NCBI RefSeq assembly: GCF_003605405.2
Contig: NZ_QYTW02000002.1
Span: forward strand, 212,555-276,554
DNA length: 64,000 nt
Reading direction: 5' to 3'
DNA from: Siminovitchia terrae
GTDB taxonomy: Bacteria; Bacillota; Bacilli; Bacillales; Bacillaceae_C
The number at the start of each line of letters is the position of its first letter. Within the stretch, counting starts at the first letter, position 1. The translations under genes were made by a program, and so were the position numbers. Positions 52,934 through 62,007 of the stretch are shown piece after piece. The notes under the pieces are model-generated. The model was not told the DNA's origin, searched no databases, and saw only the letters and a list, made by a program, of their open reading frames with translations.

Positions 52934-54367
52934 GTGAATGAAATTTGTTATTTTACTGCCCGCGAGCTGGCCAAAGCCATTCGAAAACGCGAGTTATCAG
53001 CTCGTGAAGTAATGGAAGCGCACCTGGAACAAATCGAAAAAGTGAATCCAAGCGTCAATGCGATTGTTTCGCTAAATAAGGAAGCGGCATTGAAATCTGC
53101 GGATCAAGCCGATCAAATGCTTGCTTCCGGAGAAAAGACAGGCCCGTTCCATGGTCTCCCGATTGCCATTAAGGATACTCATAATGCAAAAGATTTCCCT
53201 ATGACAAGCGGTTCTCTGGCATTACGTGATAACGTTTCCAAAGAGGATGACCTCATCGTGGAAAGGTTAAAAAATGCAGGAGCCATCGTAATTGGCAAAA
53301 CGAATGTCCCAGAGTTTGGGGCTGGTGCCCATACATTTAATGAGATATTCGGACCAACAAGAAACCCTTATGACCTCAACCGCACCGCGGGTGGAAGCAG
53401 CGGAGGGGCAGCTGCTGCAGTAACCTCTGGCATGCTGCCTTTTGCAGATGGCAGTGATATGGGCGGATCGTTGCGTTTTCCGGCTGCCTTCAACAATGTG
53501 GTAGGGATGAGACCGTCACCGGGACGGGTGCCCTCCTATCCGAAAGCCGCCCCTTATTCGACACTTGGTGTTCAGGGGCCGATTGCAAGAAATGTGGAAG
53601 ATGCGGCTTTTTTGATGTCAGTGATTGCGGGATATGATAAAAGATCGCCGATTGCGGTCCATGAGTCGGGTGAAAAATTTTTAGAACCATTCAAAAAGGA
53701 TATAAGCGGTTTGAGGGTGGCATGGACCTGTGATTTTGGAGGGGAAATTCCTGTTGATCCTGCGGTAAGAAAAAATCTCCAGGAGCAGTTGAAGGTATTT
53801 ACCGATTTAGGCTGCCAAGTGGAAGAGGCAAGCCCGAATTTGGCGGAAGCGGATGAAGTGTTCCATACATTAAGGGCCTGGGAATTTGAAATGGGCGGCA
53901 AAGACTTGTTTGATAAATTCAGTCATTTAATGAAACCAAGCTACGTTTGGAACTTTAATAAAGGCCGTGACTTGCGCGGGATCGACATAGGCAGGGCAGA
54001 GAGGCTTCGCAATGAGCTATATCACCGAATGAGAGTATTTTTTGAGAAATACGATATCTTCATTCTGCCAGTCAGCCAAGTTCCTCCTTTTAATGTGAAT
54101 ATCGAATATCCAACAGAAATTAATGGAGTGAAGATGGAACATTACATAGACTGGATGCGTTCCTGCTGCTATATTTCAGCACTTGGCAATCCAGCATTAT
54201 CAGTGCCTTCAGGATTTACTTCTGATGGTCTTCCGCTTGGCCTCCAAATTGTTGGCCCTTATCATGCAGACTTTGAGGTACTGCGCATTGCGTATGCATT
54301 TGAACAGGCAACAAAGTACGGGAATATCCGCCCTGATCTGGCAACCGACGCGCTTGCCCAGTCATAG
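52934..54367 (+). CDS. Amidase-signature family amidase (possible malonamidase)
   Basis: The 477-residue enzyme uses the Ser-cisSer-Lys triad: the Lys in GLPIAIKDTHNAK (about residue 80), the cis-Ser in GGSSGGAAAAV, and the nucleophile Ser in FADGSDMGGSLRFPA (about residue 180). GTG 52934 starts it. The promoter carries the malonate-operon operator motif and the MadLM genes lie directly downstream in convergent orientation. Malonamidase E2, which makes malonate from malonamate, belongs to this family and sits in a malonate operon in Bradyrhizobium. A malonamidase role is therefore plausible but inferred from regulation and position. Confidence 0.88.
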   Translation: MNEICYFTARELAKAIRKRELSAREVMEAHLEQIEKVNPSVNAIVSLNKEAALKSADQADQMLASGEKTGPFHGLPIAIKDTHNAKDFPMTSGSLALRDNVSKEDDLIVERLKNAGAIVIGKTNVPEFGAGAHTFNEIFGPTRNPYDLNRTAGGSSGGAAAAVTSGMLPFADGSDMGGSLRFPAAFNNVVGMRPSPGRVPSYPKAAPYSTLGVQGPIARNVEDAAFLMSVIAGYDKRSPIAVHESGEKFLEPFKKDISGLRVAWTCDFGGEIPVDPAVRKNLQEQLKVFTDLGCQVEEASPNLAEADEVFHTLRAWEFEMGGKDLFDKFSHLMKPSYVWNFNKGRDLRGIDIGRAERLRNELYHRMRVFFEKYDIFILPVSQVPPFNVNIEYPTEINGVKMEHYIDWMRSCCYISALGNPALSVPSGFTSDGLPLGLQIVGPYHADFEVLRIAYAFEQATKYGNIRPDLATDALAQS

Positions 54368-54408
54368 TAAAATCTTTACAATGGAATATTTCTTTTTTTT
54401 TAAAAGAA

Positions 54409-54439
54409 AAGACATGGGGTCTAACAAGCCCCATGTCTT
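54409..54439. terminator. Bidirectional terminator between amidase and madM
   Basis: AAGACATGGGG and CCCCATGTCTT form an 11-bp stem. Minus-strand reading gives a following TTTCTTTTA run, and the plus strand has T-rich DNA before it. It separates convergent genes. Confidence 0.75.
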
Positions 54440-54475
54440 AAACTAGGTTCATTTACTTTAAATAAACTTATACAT

Positions 54476-55240
54476 TTATCCAAATACAGCTTTAGTCATT
54501 AAGAACAAAACAGAAGGGCCCATTAAACATCCAAGACCTGTATAAAAGGTTGCCGTAACTGCCCCATATGGTACCAATTTGGGATCCGTTGCCGCCAATC
54601 CACCTGCAACGCCACTGGTTGTCCCCATTAACCCGCCGTAAACCATAGCCGTACGAGGATTATTGAGCCCAATATATTTCGCTACAAATGGCGTACCTAC
54701 CATGGTGAGAATGGCTTTTACAAGACCGGCAGCAATACTGATTGTAATGACCTCAGAGGTTGCACCTATGGCGGCTCCCGTTACAGGTCCGACAATATAT
54801 GTAGCCGTTCCGGCACCAATTGTTGTAAGACTAACTGCATCGGTGTATCCGAAAGCGAGGGCAATCCCGACTCCAACCACAAAGGAAAGTACGACACCGA
54901 TAAAAAGTGATACCACACCTCTGACCCCGGCTTTTTTAATTTCATCAAAACTGGCTCCAAAAGCGGTAGCGACAATGGCAAAATCTCGGAGCATTCCGCC
55001 ACCCATCAGACCTATTCCGGCAAAAATGCTAACATCAGACAGCCCCTTTTCACCTCCTGTCGTTATCCCTCCGAAATAAGCAAGCATCAGGCCAATAATG
55101 ATAGCGATGGCCGAACCGTGAATCCTTCCTTTTGTAAATCTATCAGAAATAACATAGGAGATATACATTGCGGCCCCGACCACTGCAAAGGAGACGATCA
55201 GCGGATTATCTGTAAAGACTTTACTTAATGTCTCTAACAT
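54476..55240 (-). CDS. madM: Malonate transporter subunit MadM
   Basis: The 254-residue protein has eight or so hydrophobic spans and small-residue-rich repeats (GIGLMGGGMLRDFAIVATAFGAS, GPVTGAAIGATSEVITISIAAG, YGGLMGTTSGVAGGLAATDP). It is the larger subunit of the two-protein malonate/Na+ symporter. Its start lies inside the last codons of madL (20-base overlap), so the two are translationally coupled. The mdc operon on the other strand confirms the substrate. Confidence 0.9.
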   Translation of the reverse strand: MLETLSKVFTDNPLIVSFAVVGAAMYISYVISDRFTKGRIHGSAIAIIIGLMLAYFGGITTGGEKGLSDVSIFAGIGLMGGGMLRDFAIVATAFGASFDEIKKAGVRGVVSLFIGVVLSFVVGVGIALAFGYTDAVSLTTIGAGTATYIVGPVTGAAIGATSEVITISIAAGLVKAILTMVGTPFVAKYIGLNNPRTAMVYGGLMGTTSGVAGGLAATDPKLVPYGAVTATFYTGLGCLMGPSVLFLMTKAVFG

Positions 55241-55649
55241 TGATTTCTTCGCCTCCAGTGAGATGATTTTCGTCTAGAGCCCCATCAAAAACTTCTTCCC
55301 TTTTGCTTGTGCTTAAAATAGGTACAACCATCCAACTGATAGCTACAGCCGCTACGCCTGCGACAATAGCAAGGGGTCCTCCATCAAGTGCGCCGGCAAC
55401 ATTTTGACTGGCAGACATGGCGATGACAATAGGGATATACATAGCGCTCCAAAAGCCCAGACCATCTTGCGCAGCTTGGCTTAATTTCCCTCGCTTTTTT
55501 AGGTGATCAACGATCAGGACAAGCATCAACATGGCTATACCTACACCGCCTACGTTTGCTTCAATACCCAATGAAAGTCCCAACAATTCACCCAGGAAAA
55601 CACCGCTTAGCATACAAATCGCCAGCAAAGCTACACCGAAAATAACCAT
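55221..55649 (-). CDS. madL: Malonate transporter subunit MadL
   Basis: The 142-residue protein has four hydrophobic spans: residues ~5-25, 32-50, 72-90 and 93-112. It has the family segment LGIEANVGGVGIAMLMLVLIVDHLKKRGKL, a cytoplasmic tail, and ATG 55649 preceded by GGTGTAAGG. It is divergent from the regulator and mdc operon, with a 231-base shared control region that holds two copies of the TCGAC motif. Confidence 0.9.
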   Translation of the reverse strand: MVIFGVALLAICMLSGVFLGELLGLSLGIEANVGGVGIAMLMLVLIVDHLKKRGKLSQAAQDGLGFWSAMYIPIVIAMSASQNVAGALDGGPLAIVAGVAAVAISWMVVPILSTSKREEVFDGALDENHLTGGEEINVRDIK

Positions 55650-55725
55650 CCTTACACCTCGCTATTTTAGTATTTTGATGAAGAACAAGAAAAAGTAAGC
55701 GCTTGCAATGATGCGATAGTATAAA

Positions 55726-55763
55726 GTCGACTGTATTCTATGAATCATCATAAATCCTATTAA
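55726..55763 (-). promoter_or_regulatory. Probable madLM promoter and operator half-site
   Basis: On the minus strand TAGAAT (55740-55735) serves as a -10, with a weak TTAATA 17 bases before it. The GTCGAC of the malonate operator lies at 55726-55731, just after the -10. Confidence 0.55.
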
Positions 55764-55799
55764 TTAAAAAATCAAACATTATTTTAATTTCTAAAAAAA

Positions 55800-55843
55800 T
55801 TGAATATAACTACCTTTACTAGTATAATATAATCGACAGTCGA
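55800..55843 (+). promoter_or_regulatory. Promoter and operator of the regulator-mdc operon
   Basis: TTGAAT (55800-55805) and TATAAT (55823-55828) have a 17-base spacer. TCGACAGTCGA (55833-55843) starts four bases after the -10, consistent with auto-repression by the GntR protein encoded next. Confidence 0.8.
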
Positions 55844-55880
55844 CTATATTCTAAAATTTCCGTCTTAAGGAGTGTAGAGC

Positions 55881-56531
55881 ATGAGAGCCAAATTAGCAGA
55901 CAACGCTTTATCCAACTCAATTGCAAAATACATCACCGAACAAATCATTACTGGTGAAATAAAACCTGGTGAAAAATTGGTGGAACATATTTACGCGGAT
56001 CAATATGGAACGAGCAGGGCTCCCGTTCGTGAAGCTATCTACTTGCTCGCCATAGAGGGGCTGGTAGAGAGAATTCCCCGAAAGGGAGCCGTGGTGAAAG
56101 AATATACGGAGAACGAAATCTATGATCTCTTGGAGATTAGGAATATGTTGGAGAATATGGGGATGGAGCGGATTAAAAGACATGGGGTTGATCAGGACCT
56201 GCTAAAGGAAATGAGAAAAATTCTTGAAGAAATGAAAGAAACGGATGACGTTTTTTCTTATACTCAATTGAACCACTCCTTTCACATGTGCCTTATTAAA
56301 ATGAGCAAAAGTGAAACAATCAAAAACATGTATCTCCGTCTTGGATGGCCATTACTGAGAGTTCAAAGCGCTTCGTTTTCTTATAAGAAAAATATTGAAA
56401 AGTCTGTTGCGGAACATGAGCTTATTGTTAAATTGCTGCATGAGGCCAACATGAAACAGTTGTCCGAATTGCTAGGAAAACATAACGAAGATGTCATCTT
56501 GAGTGTTCAAAAAATGATGGCAGCTGATTAA
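55881..56531 (+). CDS. GntR-family FCD regulator of malonate genes
   Basis: The 216-residue protein has a winged helix at residues ~10-75 (KLVEHIYADQYGTSRAPVREAIYLLAIEGLVERIPRKGAVV) and an FCD domain with EIRNMLENMGMERI, LNHSFHMCLIK and the His of VAEHELIVK. It is the first gene of the mdc operon and its promoter bears the TCGACAGTCGA operator. Malonate or malonyl-CoA as effector is inferred. AAGGAGTG precedes the ATG. Confidence 0.9.
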   Translation: MRAKLADNALSNSIAKYITEQIITGEIKPGEKLVEHIYADQYGTSRAPVREAIYLLAIEGLVERIPRKGAVVKEYTENEIYDLLEIRNMLENMGMERIKRHGVDQDLLKEMRKILEEMKETDDVFSYTQLNHSFHMCLIKMSKSETIKNMYLRLGWPLLRVQSASFSYKKNIEKSVAEHELIVKLLHEANMKQLSELLGKHNEDVILSVQKMMAAD

Positions 56532-56547
56532 GCAAGGGGGAAGTACT

Positions 56548-57477
56548 GTGAAAATTGCCTTTTTGTTCCCGGGTCAAGGATCACAAAAGCCTGGATTGCT
56601 GCATGAATTGCCATCATGCGAGGCAGTGGATAAAGTACTTGAAACAGCTTCTGCGACCCTGAATGTAAACGTATACAATCTTCACCTGGAGGAATCCCTC
56701 TCTTCAACCAAAAACGTTCAGCTCTCCCTATTAATTGCAGGTGTCGCCGCATATAAAGCATTCGAAGCGGAGGAAGTTAAACCACATTTTGTAGCCGGCC
56801 ATTCAGTCGGCGCCTTCAGTGCTGCAGTAGCAACAGGCACTATAGCTTTTACGGATGCTCTAAGAATGGTCAGTCTGCGCGGCGAGTTAATGGAACGGGC
56901 ATATCCCGAGGGTTACGGGATGGGGGTTGTACTAGGGATGGAAACACGGAGGCTTCAAAGCTTGATTGATTTTTACTCCGATAATGACAATCCGGTATTT
57001 ATAGCAAATCAAAATGCACCGGATCAAGTAACGATTTCAGGTTCTTTGCATGCGATTCAAAGGGTTTTAGAGGGTGCACGGCAGGAAGGAGCACGGTGCG
57101 CTTCAATTTTGAACGTCAACGTGCCTTCACATTGTCCCCTTCTACAATCTGTTTCGGATTCTCTGAAAGAGGCTCTTCATGAAATTTCATTTTCCCGTCC
57201 AAAGATACCCTATGTAGGAAACCGAAGAGCGCGGGTATTATGCGACCCGGACGAAATCAAGCTGGATCTTGCAGAAAGTGTTTCAGCTCCAGTTCAATGG
57301 CATGACGCCTCTACTGTTTTATACGAAAAAGGGGTAAGGCTTTTTATCGAAATGCCTCCAGGGACAGTGCTGGCAAATTTAGCAGAAAAGGCATTTCATG
57401 ACGCAAGAGTACTCTCTGTAACAGGCAATGGATTCAATGATTGCCTATACATCGCAGCACAAGAGCAAGTGAAGTAA
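56548..57477 (+). CDS. mdcH: Malonate decarboxylase-associated malonyltransferase
   Basis: The 309-residue acyltransferase has the nucleophile Ser in VAGHSVGAFSAAVA (about residue 92), the N-terminal FPGQGSQKPG loop, and the active-site His region in VPSHCPLL. It loads malonyl groups from malonyl-CoA onto the acetylated carrier protein to start or recharge the malonate decarboxylase cycle. GTG 56548 follows AAGGGGGAAG. It is 16 bases behind the regulator and 16 before mdcA. A FabD role is the alternative but unlikely in this operon. Confidence 0.9.
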   Translation: MKIAFLFPGQGSQKPGLLHELPSCEAVDKVLETASATLNVNVYNLHLEESLSSTKNVQLSLLIAGVAAYKAFEAEEVKPHFVAGHSVGAFSAAVATGTIAFTDALRMVSLRGELMERAYPEGYGMGVVLGMETRRLQSLIDFYSDNDNPVFIANQNAPDQVTISGSLHAIQRVLEGARQEGARCASILNVNVPSHCPLLQSVSDSLKEALHEISFSRPKIPYVGNRRARVLCDPDEIKLDLAESVSAPVQWHDASTVLYEKGVRLFIEMPPGTVLANLAEKAFHDARVLSVTGNGFNDCLYIAAQEQVK

Positions 57478-57493
57478 AGAAAGGAGATTAGCG

Positions 57494-59155
57494 ATGGAAA
57501 CATTAAAACAGGCAGTAACCAAGAAGGCTTCCTGGACAACCCGCCTTGAGGAAAAGCAGAGAAGAGTTGAAAGTATAAAAGGCCTCGCAGATGGCAAAGT
57601 GATTCCGACGGACTCTATAGTTGAAGCGATGGAGAATCTGATTTTGCCCCATGACCGTGTGGTTTTAGAAGGAAATAACCAAAAACAAGCCTCATTTCTG
57701 TCTGAGGCACTTGCTCAAATCAATTCAGAGAAAGTATTTGATCTGCACATGATTATTTCAAGCATTTCCAGACCGGAACATTTGGATCTGTTTGAATACG
57801 GCATAGCGAAAAAGGTGGATTTTGCCTATGCAGGCCCACAGAGCTTGCGAATGGCCCAAATGCTGGAAGACAAGCAGCTTACAATGGGGGAAATCCATAC
57901 ATACATAGAGCTGTATGGGCGCCTTTTTATTGATTTGATTCCTTCTGTTGCTTTGGTAGCTGCGGATAAAGCTGATCGAAATGGAAATCTCTATACTGGA
58001 CCTAATACAGAGGAAACACCGACACTTGTCGAAGCGGCTGCTTTCCGGGATGGCATTGTAATTGTCCAAGTAAATGAATTAACGGATGAATTGCCGCGTG
58101 TAGATATACCCGGATCCTGGGTTGACTTTGTTGTTGTTGCTGATCAACCATACGAGCTGGAGCCTCTATTTACTCGTGACCCGCGTCACATTACCGATAT
58201 TCAAATCTTGCAGGCGATGATGATCATCCGCGGAATTTATGAAAGACATCAGGTGCAATCATTAAATCATGGGATTGGATATAATACTGCCGCAATTGAA
58301 TTGTTGCTGCCGACTTACGGAGAATCACTGGGCTTAAAAGGAAAGATCTGTAAACATTGGGCGCTAAACCCTCACCCTACCTTAATTCCCGCGATTGAAA
58401 GCGGCTGGGTCGAAAGCGTTCATTGTTTTGGCGGGGAAGTAGGGATGGAAAAATATGTAGAAGCTCGCAGGGATGTGTTTTTCACCGGTCCTGATGGAAG
58501 CTTGCGGTCCAACCGAACCCTGTGCCAAATGGCCGGGCAATATGCGGTGGATCTGTTCATTGGGTCTACTCTGCAAATGGATCATGAGGCAAACTCCTCT
58601 ACTGTCACGCGCGGCCGGCTTGCGGGGTATGGGGGAGCTCCAAATATGGGCCATAATCCCGGAGGGCGCCGCCATTCTTCATCAGCTTGGTTAAATATGA
58701 TGACTTCGGAGGATCCTTTAGCCCGCGGAAAGAAGCTCGTTGTACAAGTAGTAGAGACCTTCCAAAACGGAAATAAGCCGGTATTTATTGATTCACTCGA
58801 TGCCATTGATGTAAAAAGAGATTCTAATCTCGCTACAGCGCCGGTGATGATTTACGGGGAAGATGTCACACATGTAGTAACCGAAGACGGAATTGCCTAT
58901 TTATATAAAACAGACAGCATGGAAAAAAGAAGAGAAGCTCTCTCGGCAATTGCTGGCGTTACGCCCGTTGGGCTTAAGCAGAGTCCCGCTCAAATCGAGC
59001 AATTGCGCGGGGAAGGGTTGATTGCCTATCCGGAAGATTTACAGATCCGGCGGACAGATGCAAAAAGATCCTTACTTGCCGCTAAAAGCATAGAGGAAAT
59101 TGTTGAGTGGTCAGATGGCCTATACGAGCCACCCGCCAAGTTTAGGAGTTGGTGA
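57494..59155 (+). CDS. mdcA: Malonate decarboxylase alpha subunit (acyl-carrier transferase)
   Basis: The 553-residue subunit transfers the carrier protein between acetyl and malonyl thioesters. The family marks are LILPHDRVVLEGNNQKQASFL near the start, the NHGIGYNTAAIELLLPTYGESLG and CKHWALNPHPTLIPAIESGWV segments, and YGGAPNMGHNPGGRRHSSSAW near residue 380. AAAGAAAGGAG precedes the ATG. The stop overlaps the ribosome binding region of mdcB. Confidence 0.95.
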   Translation: METLKQAVTKKASWTTRLEEKQRRVESIKGLADGKVIPTDSIVEAMENLILPHDRVVLEGNNQKQASFLSEALAQINSEKVFDLHMIISSISRPEHLDLFEYGIAKKVDFAYAGPQSLRMAQMLEDKQLTMGEIHTYIELYGRLFIDLIPSVALVAADKADRNGNLYTGPNTEETPTLVEAAAFRDGIVIVQVNELTDELPRVDIPGSWVDFVVVADQPYELEPLFTRDPRHITDIQILQAMMIIRGIYERHQVQSLNHGIGYNTAAIELLLPTYGESLGLKGKICKHWALNPHPTLIPAIESGWVESVHCFGGEVGMEKYVEARRDVFFTGPDGSLRSNRTLCQMAGQYAVDLFIGSTLQMDHEANSSTVTRGRLAGYGGAPNMGHNPGGRRHSSSAWLNMMTSEDPLARGKKLVVQVVETFQNGNKPVFIDSLDAIDVKRDSNLATAPVMIYGEDVTHVVTEDGIAYLYKTDSMEKRREALSAIAGVTPVGLKQSPAQIEQLRGEGLIAYPEDLQIRRTDAKRSLLAAKSIEEIVEWSDGLYEPPAKFRSW

Positions 59156-59157
59156 AC

Positions 59158-60015
59158 ATGAAAGGAAGCCACTTGGAAAAGTTCACCAGTGCTGTTGCAT
59201 CAATGGCCGTCTCTTCGCTAATTGAGGAACTGGAACTCACTCCCAAACCTGGACTTGTTGATAAAAAGAACACTGGGGCTCACAAAGACTTAACGTTTCA
59301 GTTGATGAGAGCATCAGCAGATTCTCTTAGGGATACTGTCAAAGAAATAGTTTTTGTCAGCTATGGCCGGCTCCCGTCACAATCTTTGAGAGAAGAAATT
59401 GCAGCCATCGGCAGGGACGGAGAAAAAAGAATGTTTGAAGTTACGGATGGCATCAATACGCACAAGGGAGCCATTTGGTCGATTGGGTTGCTTGCATCCG
59501 CTTTTTCCACAGGAAAAGGACGATTCACGACTGAGGAAATCCTCTCCATGGCAGGCAAATTAGCTCGTTATCCTGACCGGTATTGTCCCGTGACAGACAC
59601 AAATGGAAAACGGGTGATAAAAAAGTTTGGTGTGAAGGGAGCCAAAGGAGAAGCCCAGCAAGGGTTTCCCCATATAAGACAGTTTTCCCTTCCTATGTTG
59701 AACCACTCCCGCGCCATGGGATTAACAGAAGAGAAAGCTAAATTATATGCGCTGCTCTCTTTAATGGCTCATTTGGACGACACGTGCATTCTTCACCGGG
59801 GCGGATCGGACGGCTTGTCATCTGTAAAAGAGCAGGCGGCATTCTTCTTAATCAGTGGTGATTTTGATTTGTTAAATCAAATGGATGAAGAATTTATCCA
59901 TCAAAATATTTCCCCTGGCGGAAGCGCGGACCTTCTTGCTGCTACACTGTTCTTGGATAAAATCAGTAAAATACAATCACTCAACGAAGTCTCAAACGAA
60001 TATCAGCTTATTTGA
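59158..60015 (+). CDS. mdcB: Triphosphoribosyl-dephospho-CoA synthase
   Basis: The ~285-residue CitG/MdcB-family enzyme makes the 2'-(5''-triphosphoribosyl)-3'-dephospho-CoA precursor of the carrier-protein cofactor. Family features are LTPKPGLVDKKNTGAHKDLTFQLM, INTHKGAIWSIGLLASA and the late MAHLDDTCILHRGG. ATG 59158 follows AGGAG at proper spacing; TTG 59149 and GTG 59152 are less good. It is coupled with mdcA and mdcC. Confidence 0.92.
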   Translation: MKGSHLEKFTSAVASMAVSSLIEELELTPKPGLVDKKNTGAHKDLTFQLMRASADSLRDTVKEIVFVSYGRLPSQSLREEIAAIGRDGEKRMFEVTDGINTHKGAIWSIGLLASAFSTGKGRFTTEEILSMAGKLARYPDRYCPVTDTNGKRVIKKFGVKGAKGEAQQGFPHIRQFSLPMLNHSRAMGLTEEKAKLYALLSLMAHLDDTCILHRGGSDGLSSVKEQAAFFLISGDFDLLNQMDEEFIHQNISPGGSADLLAATLFLDKISKIQSLNEVSNEYQLI

Positions 60016-60032
60016 TCTTGGGGGTGCTTTAC

Positions 60033-60329
60033 TTGGAAAAAATCGTCTATACTTTTCCCGCCACAAAAAAAATAGATCGCTTTTCACATGTGGGTGTGGT
60101 TGGATCCGGGGATCTCGAAGTCATTATGAAACCATCCGATAACCCCGAGGCTGAAATTACGATCCGGACTGGTATATCAGGTTATAAAAATACATGGGAA
60201 GCTGTGATACAGCGTTTTTTTACCCTGCATGATATTGCGGCAACCGTAAAAATCAATGATTTTGGCGCGACCCCGGGAGTTGTCAAACTCCGACTCGAAC
60301 AAGCGCTGGAGGTGAGCGGTCATGATTAA
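60033..60329 (+). CDS. mdcC: Malonate decarboxylase acyl carrier protein (delta subunit)
   Basis: The ~98-residue carrier has the serine that bears the phosphoribosyl-dephospho-CoA arm in VVGSGDLEVIM, at about residue 24, and the C-terminal NDFGATPGVVKLRLEQAL. TTG 60033, after GGGGGTG, is the best start; an open frame from TTG 60012 overlaps the end of mdcB. It overlaps the start of the mdcDE gene by eight bases. Confidence 0.92.
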   Translation: MEKIVYTFPATKKIDRFSHVGVVGSGDLEVIMKPSDNPEAEITIRTGISGYKNTWEAVIQRFFTLHDIAATVKINDFGATPGVVKLRLEQALEVSGHD

Positions 60330-62007
60330 AACAATAAAAGCCAGTTTTGTTGAATGTGACGCTCGTGAAAGAACCCTTGGTTTATTAGACGAAGGAACGT
60401 TCAGAGAATTACTGGGACCGATAGATGAATTCGAATCCCCTCATCTGGAACCGCAAGGTATTGTCCCTCAAAGCGATGATGGGGTAGTGGTTGCGAAGGG
60501 AAAGATAAATAAACAGCCGTCACTCATCATATCCATCGAAAGCAAATTTCAGGGCGGTGGAATTGGCGAAGTTTCAGGCGCCAAAATTGCTGGAGCATTG
60601 GAGTTGGCGTTGGAGGAATGCAAAAGGGGGGCTCATATAATCCCTGTTCTTGTTTTCGATACAGGCGGAGTCAGATTGCAAGAAGCGAACTATGGTCTGC
60701 TTTCCATCGCTGAAATCAGTGCAGCGATTGTAGCACTTAAACATTATGTTCCCGTCATTGGGGTTGTACCGGGGAAAGTGGGGGCTTTTGGCGGCATGTC
60801 CATTACAGCTGGTCTTTGCAGCGCGATTATTATGACGCGAGAAGGAAGACTTGGATTGAATGGACCTGAAGTAATCGAGCAGGAAGCAGGGATTCGCGAG
60901 TTTGATTCAAGAAACCGCCCTCTTATTTGGGGAACAATAGGTGGTGAACAGAGGACGGCTTCCGGATTTGCGGATATATTGGTTGAAGATGACAAACAAA
61001 AAATGAAGGAAGCGATCATTTCTGTCATGAACGGACAAACTGCTGGCGCTCCTAGAACAGATCAAATAAGACAATACGAATCTCTAATGGATTCAATTGA
61101 TCCTGATCAACCATTATCCCCTGAAAAGGTAAGGGAACTTTGGCATCAGAGGAAAGAGTCATGTGTAAATAAAAATGCCCCCTCCAAAGATGAGAGGAAC
61201 GTTTCAGGAAGAGGGAAAGTCTGGTTTGATCTGCTGCGTGACGATGCTCCTGAAATAGGAGATGTCCCATCTGTTCAAGTGGCAGATGGAATGATTGGAG
61301 AAAAGAAAGTACGGTTCATTGCTGTCATACCTGATCCCCAAAACCAATTTCCACGTGCCAGAAAAGGAGAATTCGGCCTTTTGGAAGGATGGTCGGTCGC
61401 AAAGTATGTACAAGAAGCGATTAAAGAGGACGAAAATAGTGAAAAACGGGCCATTATCGCCATTGTAGATGTTCCGAGCCAGGCGTATGGTTACCGGGAG
61501 GAATTGCTGGGAATCCACCAGGCATGCGCTGCGGCCACGGCTGCCTATGCATCTGCGAGACTCAACGGACATCCTGTGATCGCATTCATACCGGGAAAGG
61601 CCATATCTGGAGCTTTTTTATCCCATGGCATGCAGGCAAACCGATTAATAGCCTTGCGCGATGACGGAGTAAATGTACATGTGATGTCCAAACAATCAGC
61701 AGCCCGGATTACCCAACGGACTCTTGAGGAATTGGACGCTGCTACAAGAGAAGTGCCAGCTATGGCGTACGATATTGATTCATTTGAAAAATTAGGAGCC
61801 TTATTTTCATTGGTGGATCATGTAGAAGCGGACCATCCGAAAGAAGAGGACCGAAATATTATTTATAAAGAAATAGAAAAAGCGATTGAAGATATAGAAA
61901 TAGATCAGTCGAAGGATTTAAGTGTCAGATTAAAAACTCCTCTTGCAGCTTCCGGCAGAGCCGCATCCATCCTGGTAAGAGAAAAGTTGAGTGAACAATG
62001 GAGTTAA
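60322..62007 (+). CDS. mdcDE: Fused malonate decarboxylase beta-gamma subunit
   Basis: The 561-residue protein contains the beta subunit in residues ~1-280 (GGIGEVSGAKIAGALELALEEC, FDTGGVRLQEANYGLLSIAEI, GKVGAFGGMSITAGLCSAIIM, LNGPEVIEQEAGIREFDSRNR). The gamma subunit occupies ~290-561 (WFDLLRDDAPEIGDVPSVQ, VDVPSQAYGYREELLGIHQACAA, FIPGKAISGAFLSHGMQANR). Both are crotonase-fold carboxyltransferase-like halves that decarboxylate the malonyl thioester. In Klebsiella and Pseudomonas they are separate genes, mdcD and mdcE. The frame is continuous here, with no sign of an internal start being needed. Confidence 0.92.
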   Translation: MIKTIKASFVECDARERTLGLLDEGTFRELLGPIDEFESPHLEPQGIVPQSDDGVVVAKGKINKQPSLIISIESKFQGGGIGEVSGAKIAGALELALEECKRGAHIIPVLVFDTGGVRLQEANYGLLSIAEISAAIVALKHYVPVIGVVPGKVGAFGGMSITAGLCSAIIMTREGRLGLNGPEVIEQEAGIREFDSRNRPLIWGTIGGEQRTASGFADILVEDDKQKMKEAIISVMNGQTAGAPRTDQIRQYESLMDSIDPDQPLSPEKVRELWHQRKESCVNKNAPSKDERNVSGRGKVWFDLLRDDAPEIGDVPSVQVADGMIGEKKVRFIAVIPDPQNQFPRARKGEFGLLEGWSVAKYVQEAIKEDENSEKRAIIAIVDVPSQAYGYREELLGIHQACAAATAAYASARLNGHPVIAFIPGKAISGAFLSHGMQANRLIALRDDGVNVHVMSKQSAARITQRTLEELDAATREVPAMAYDIDSFEKLGALFSLVDHVEADHPKEEDRNIIYKEIEKAIEDIEIDQSKDLSVRLKTPLAASGRAASILVREKLSEQWS

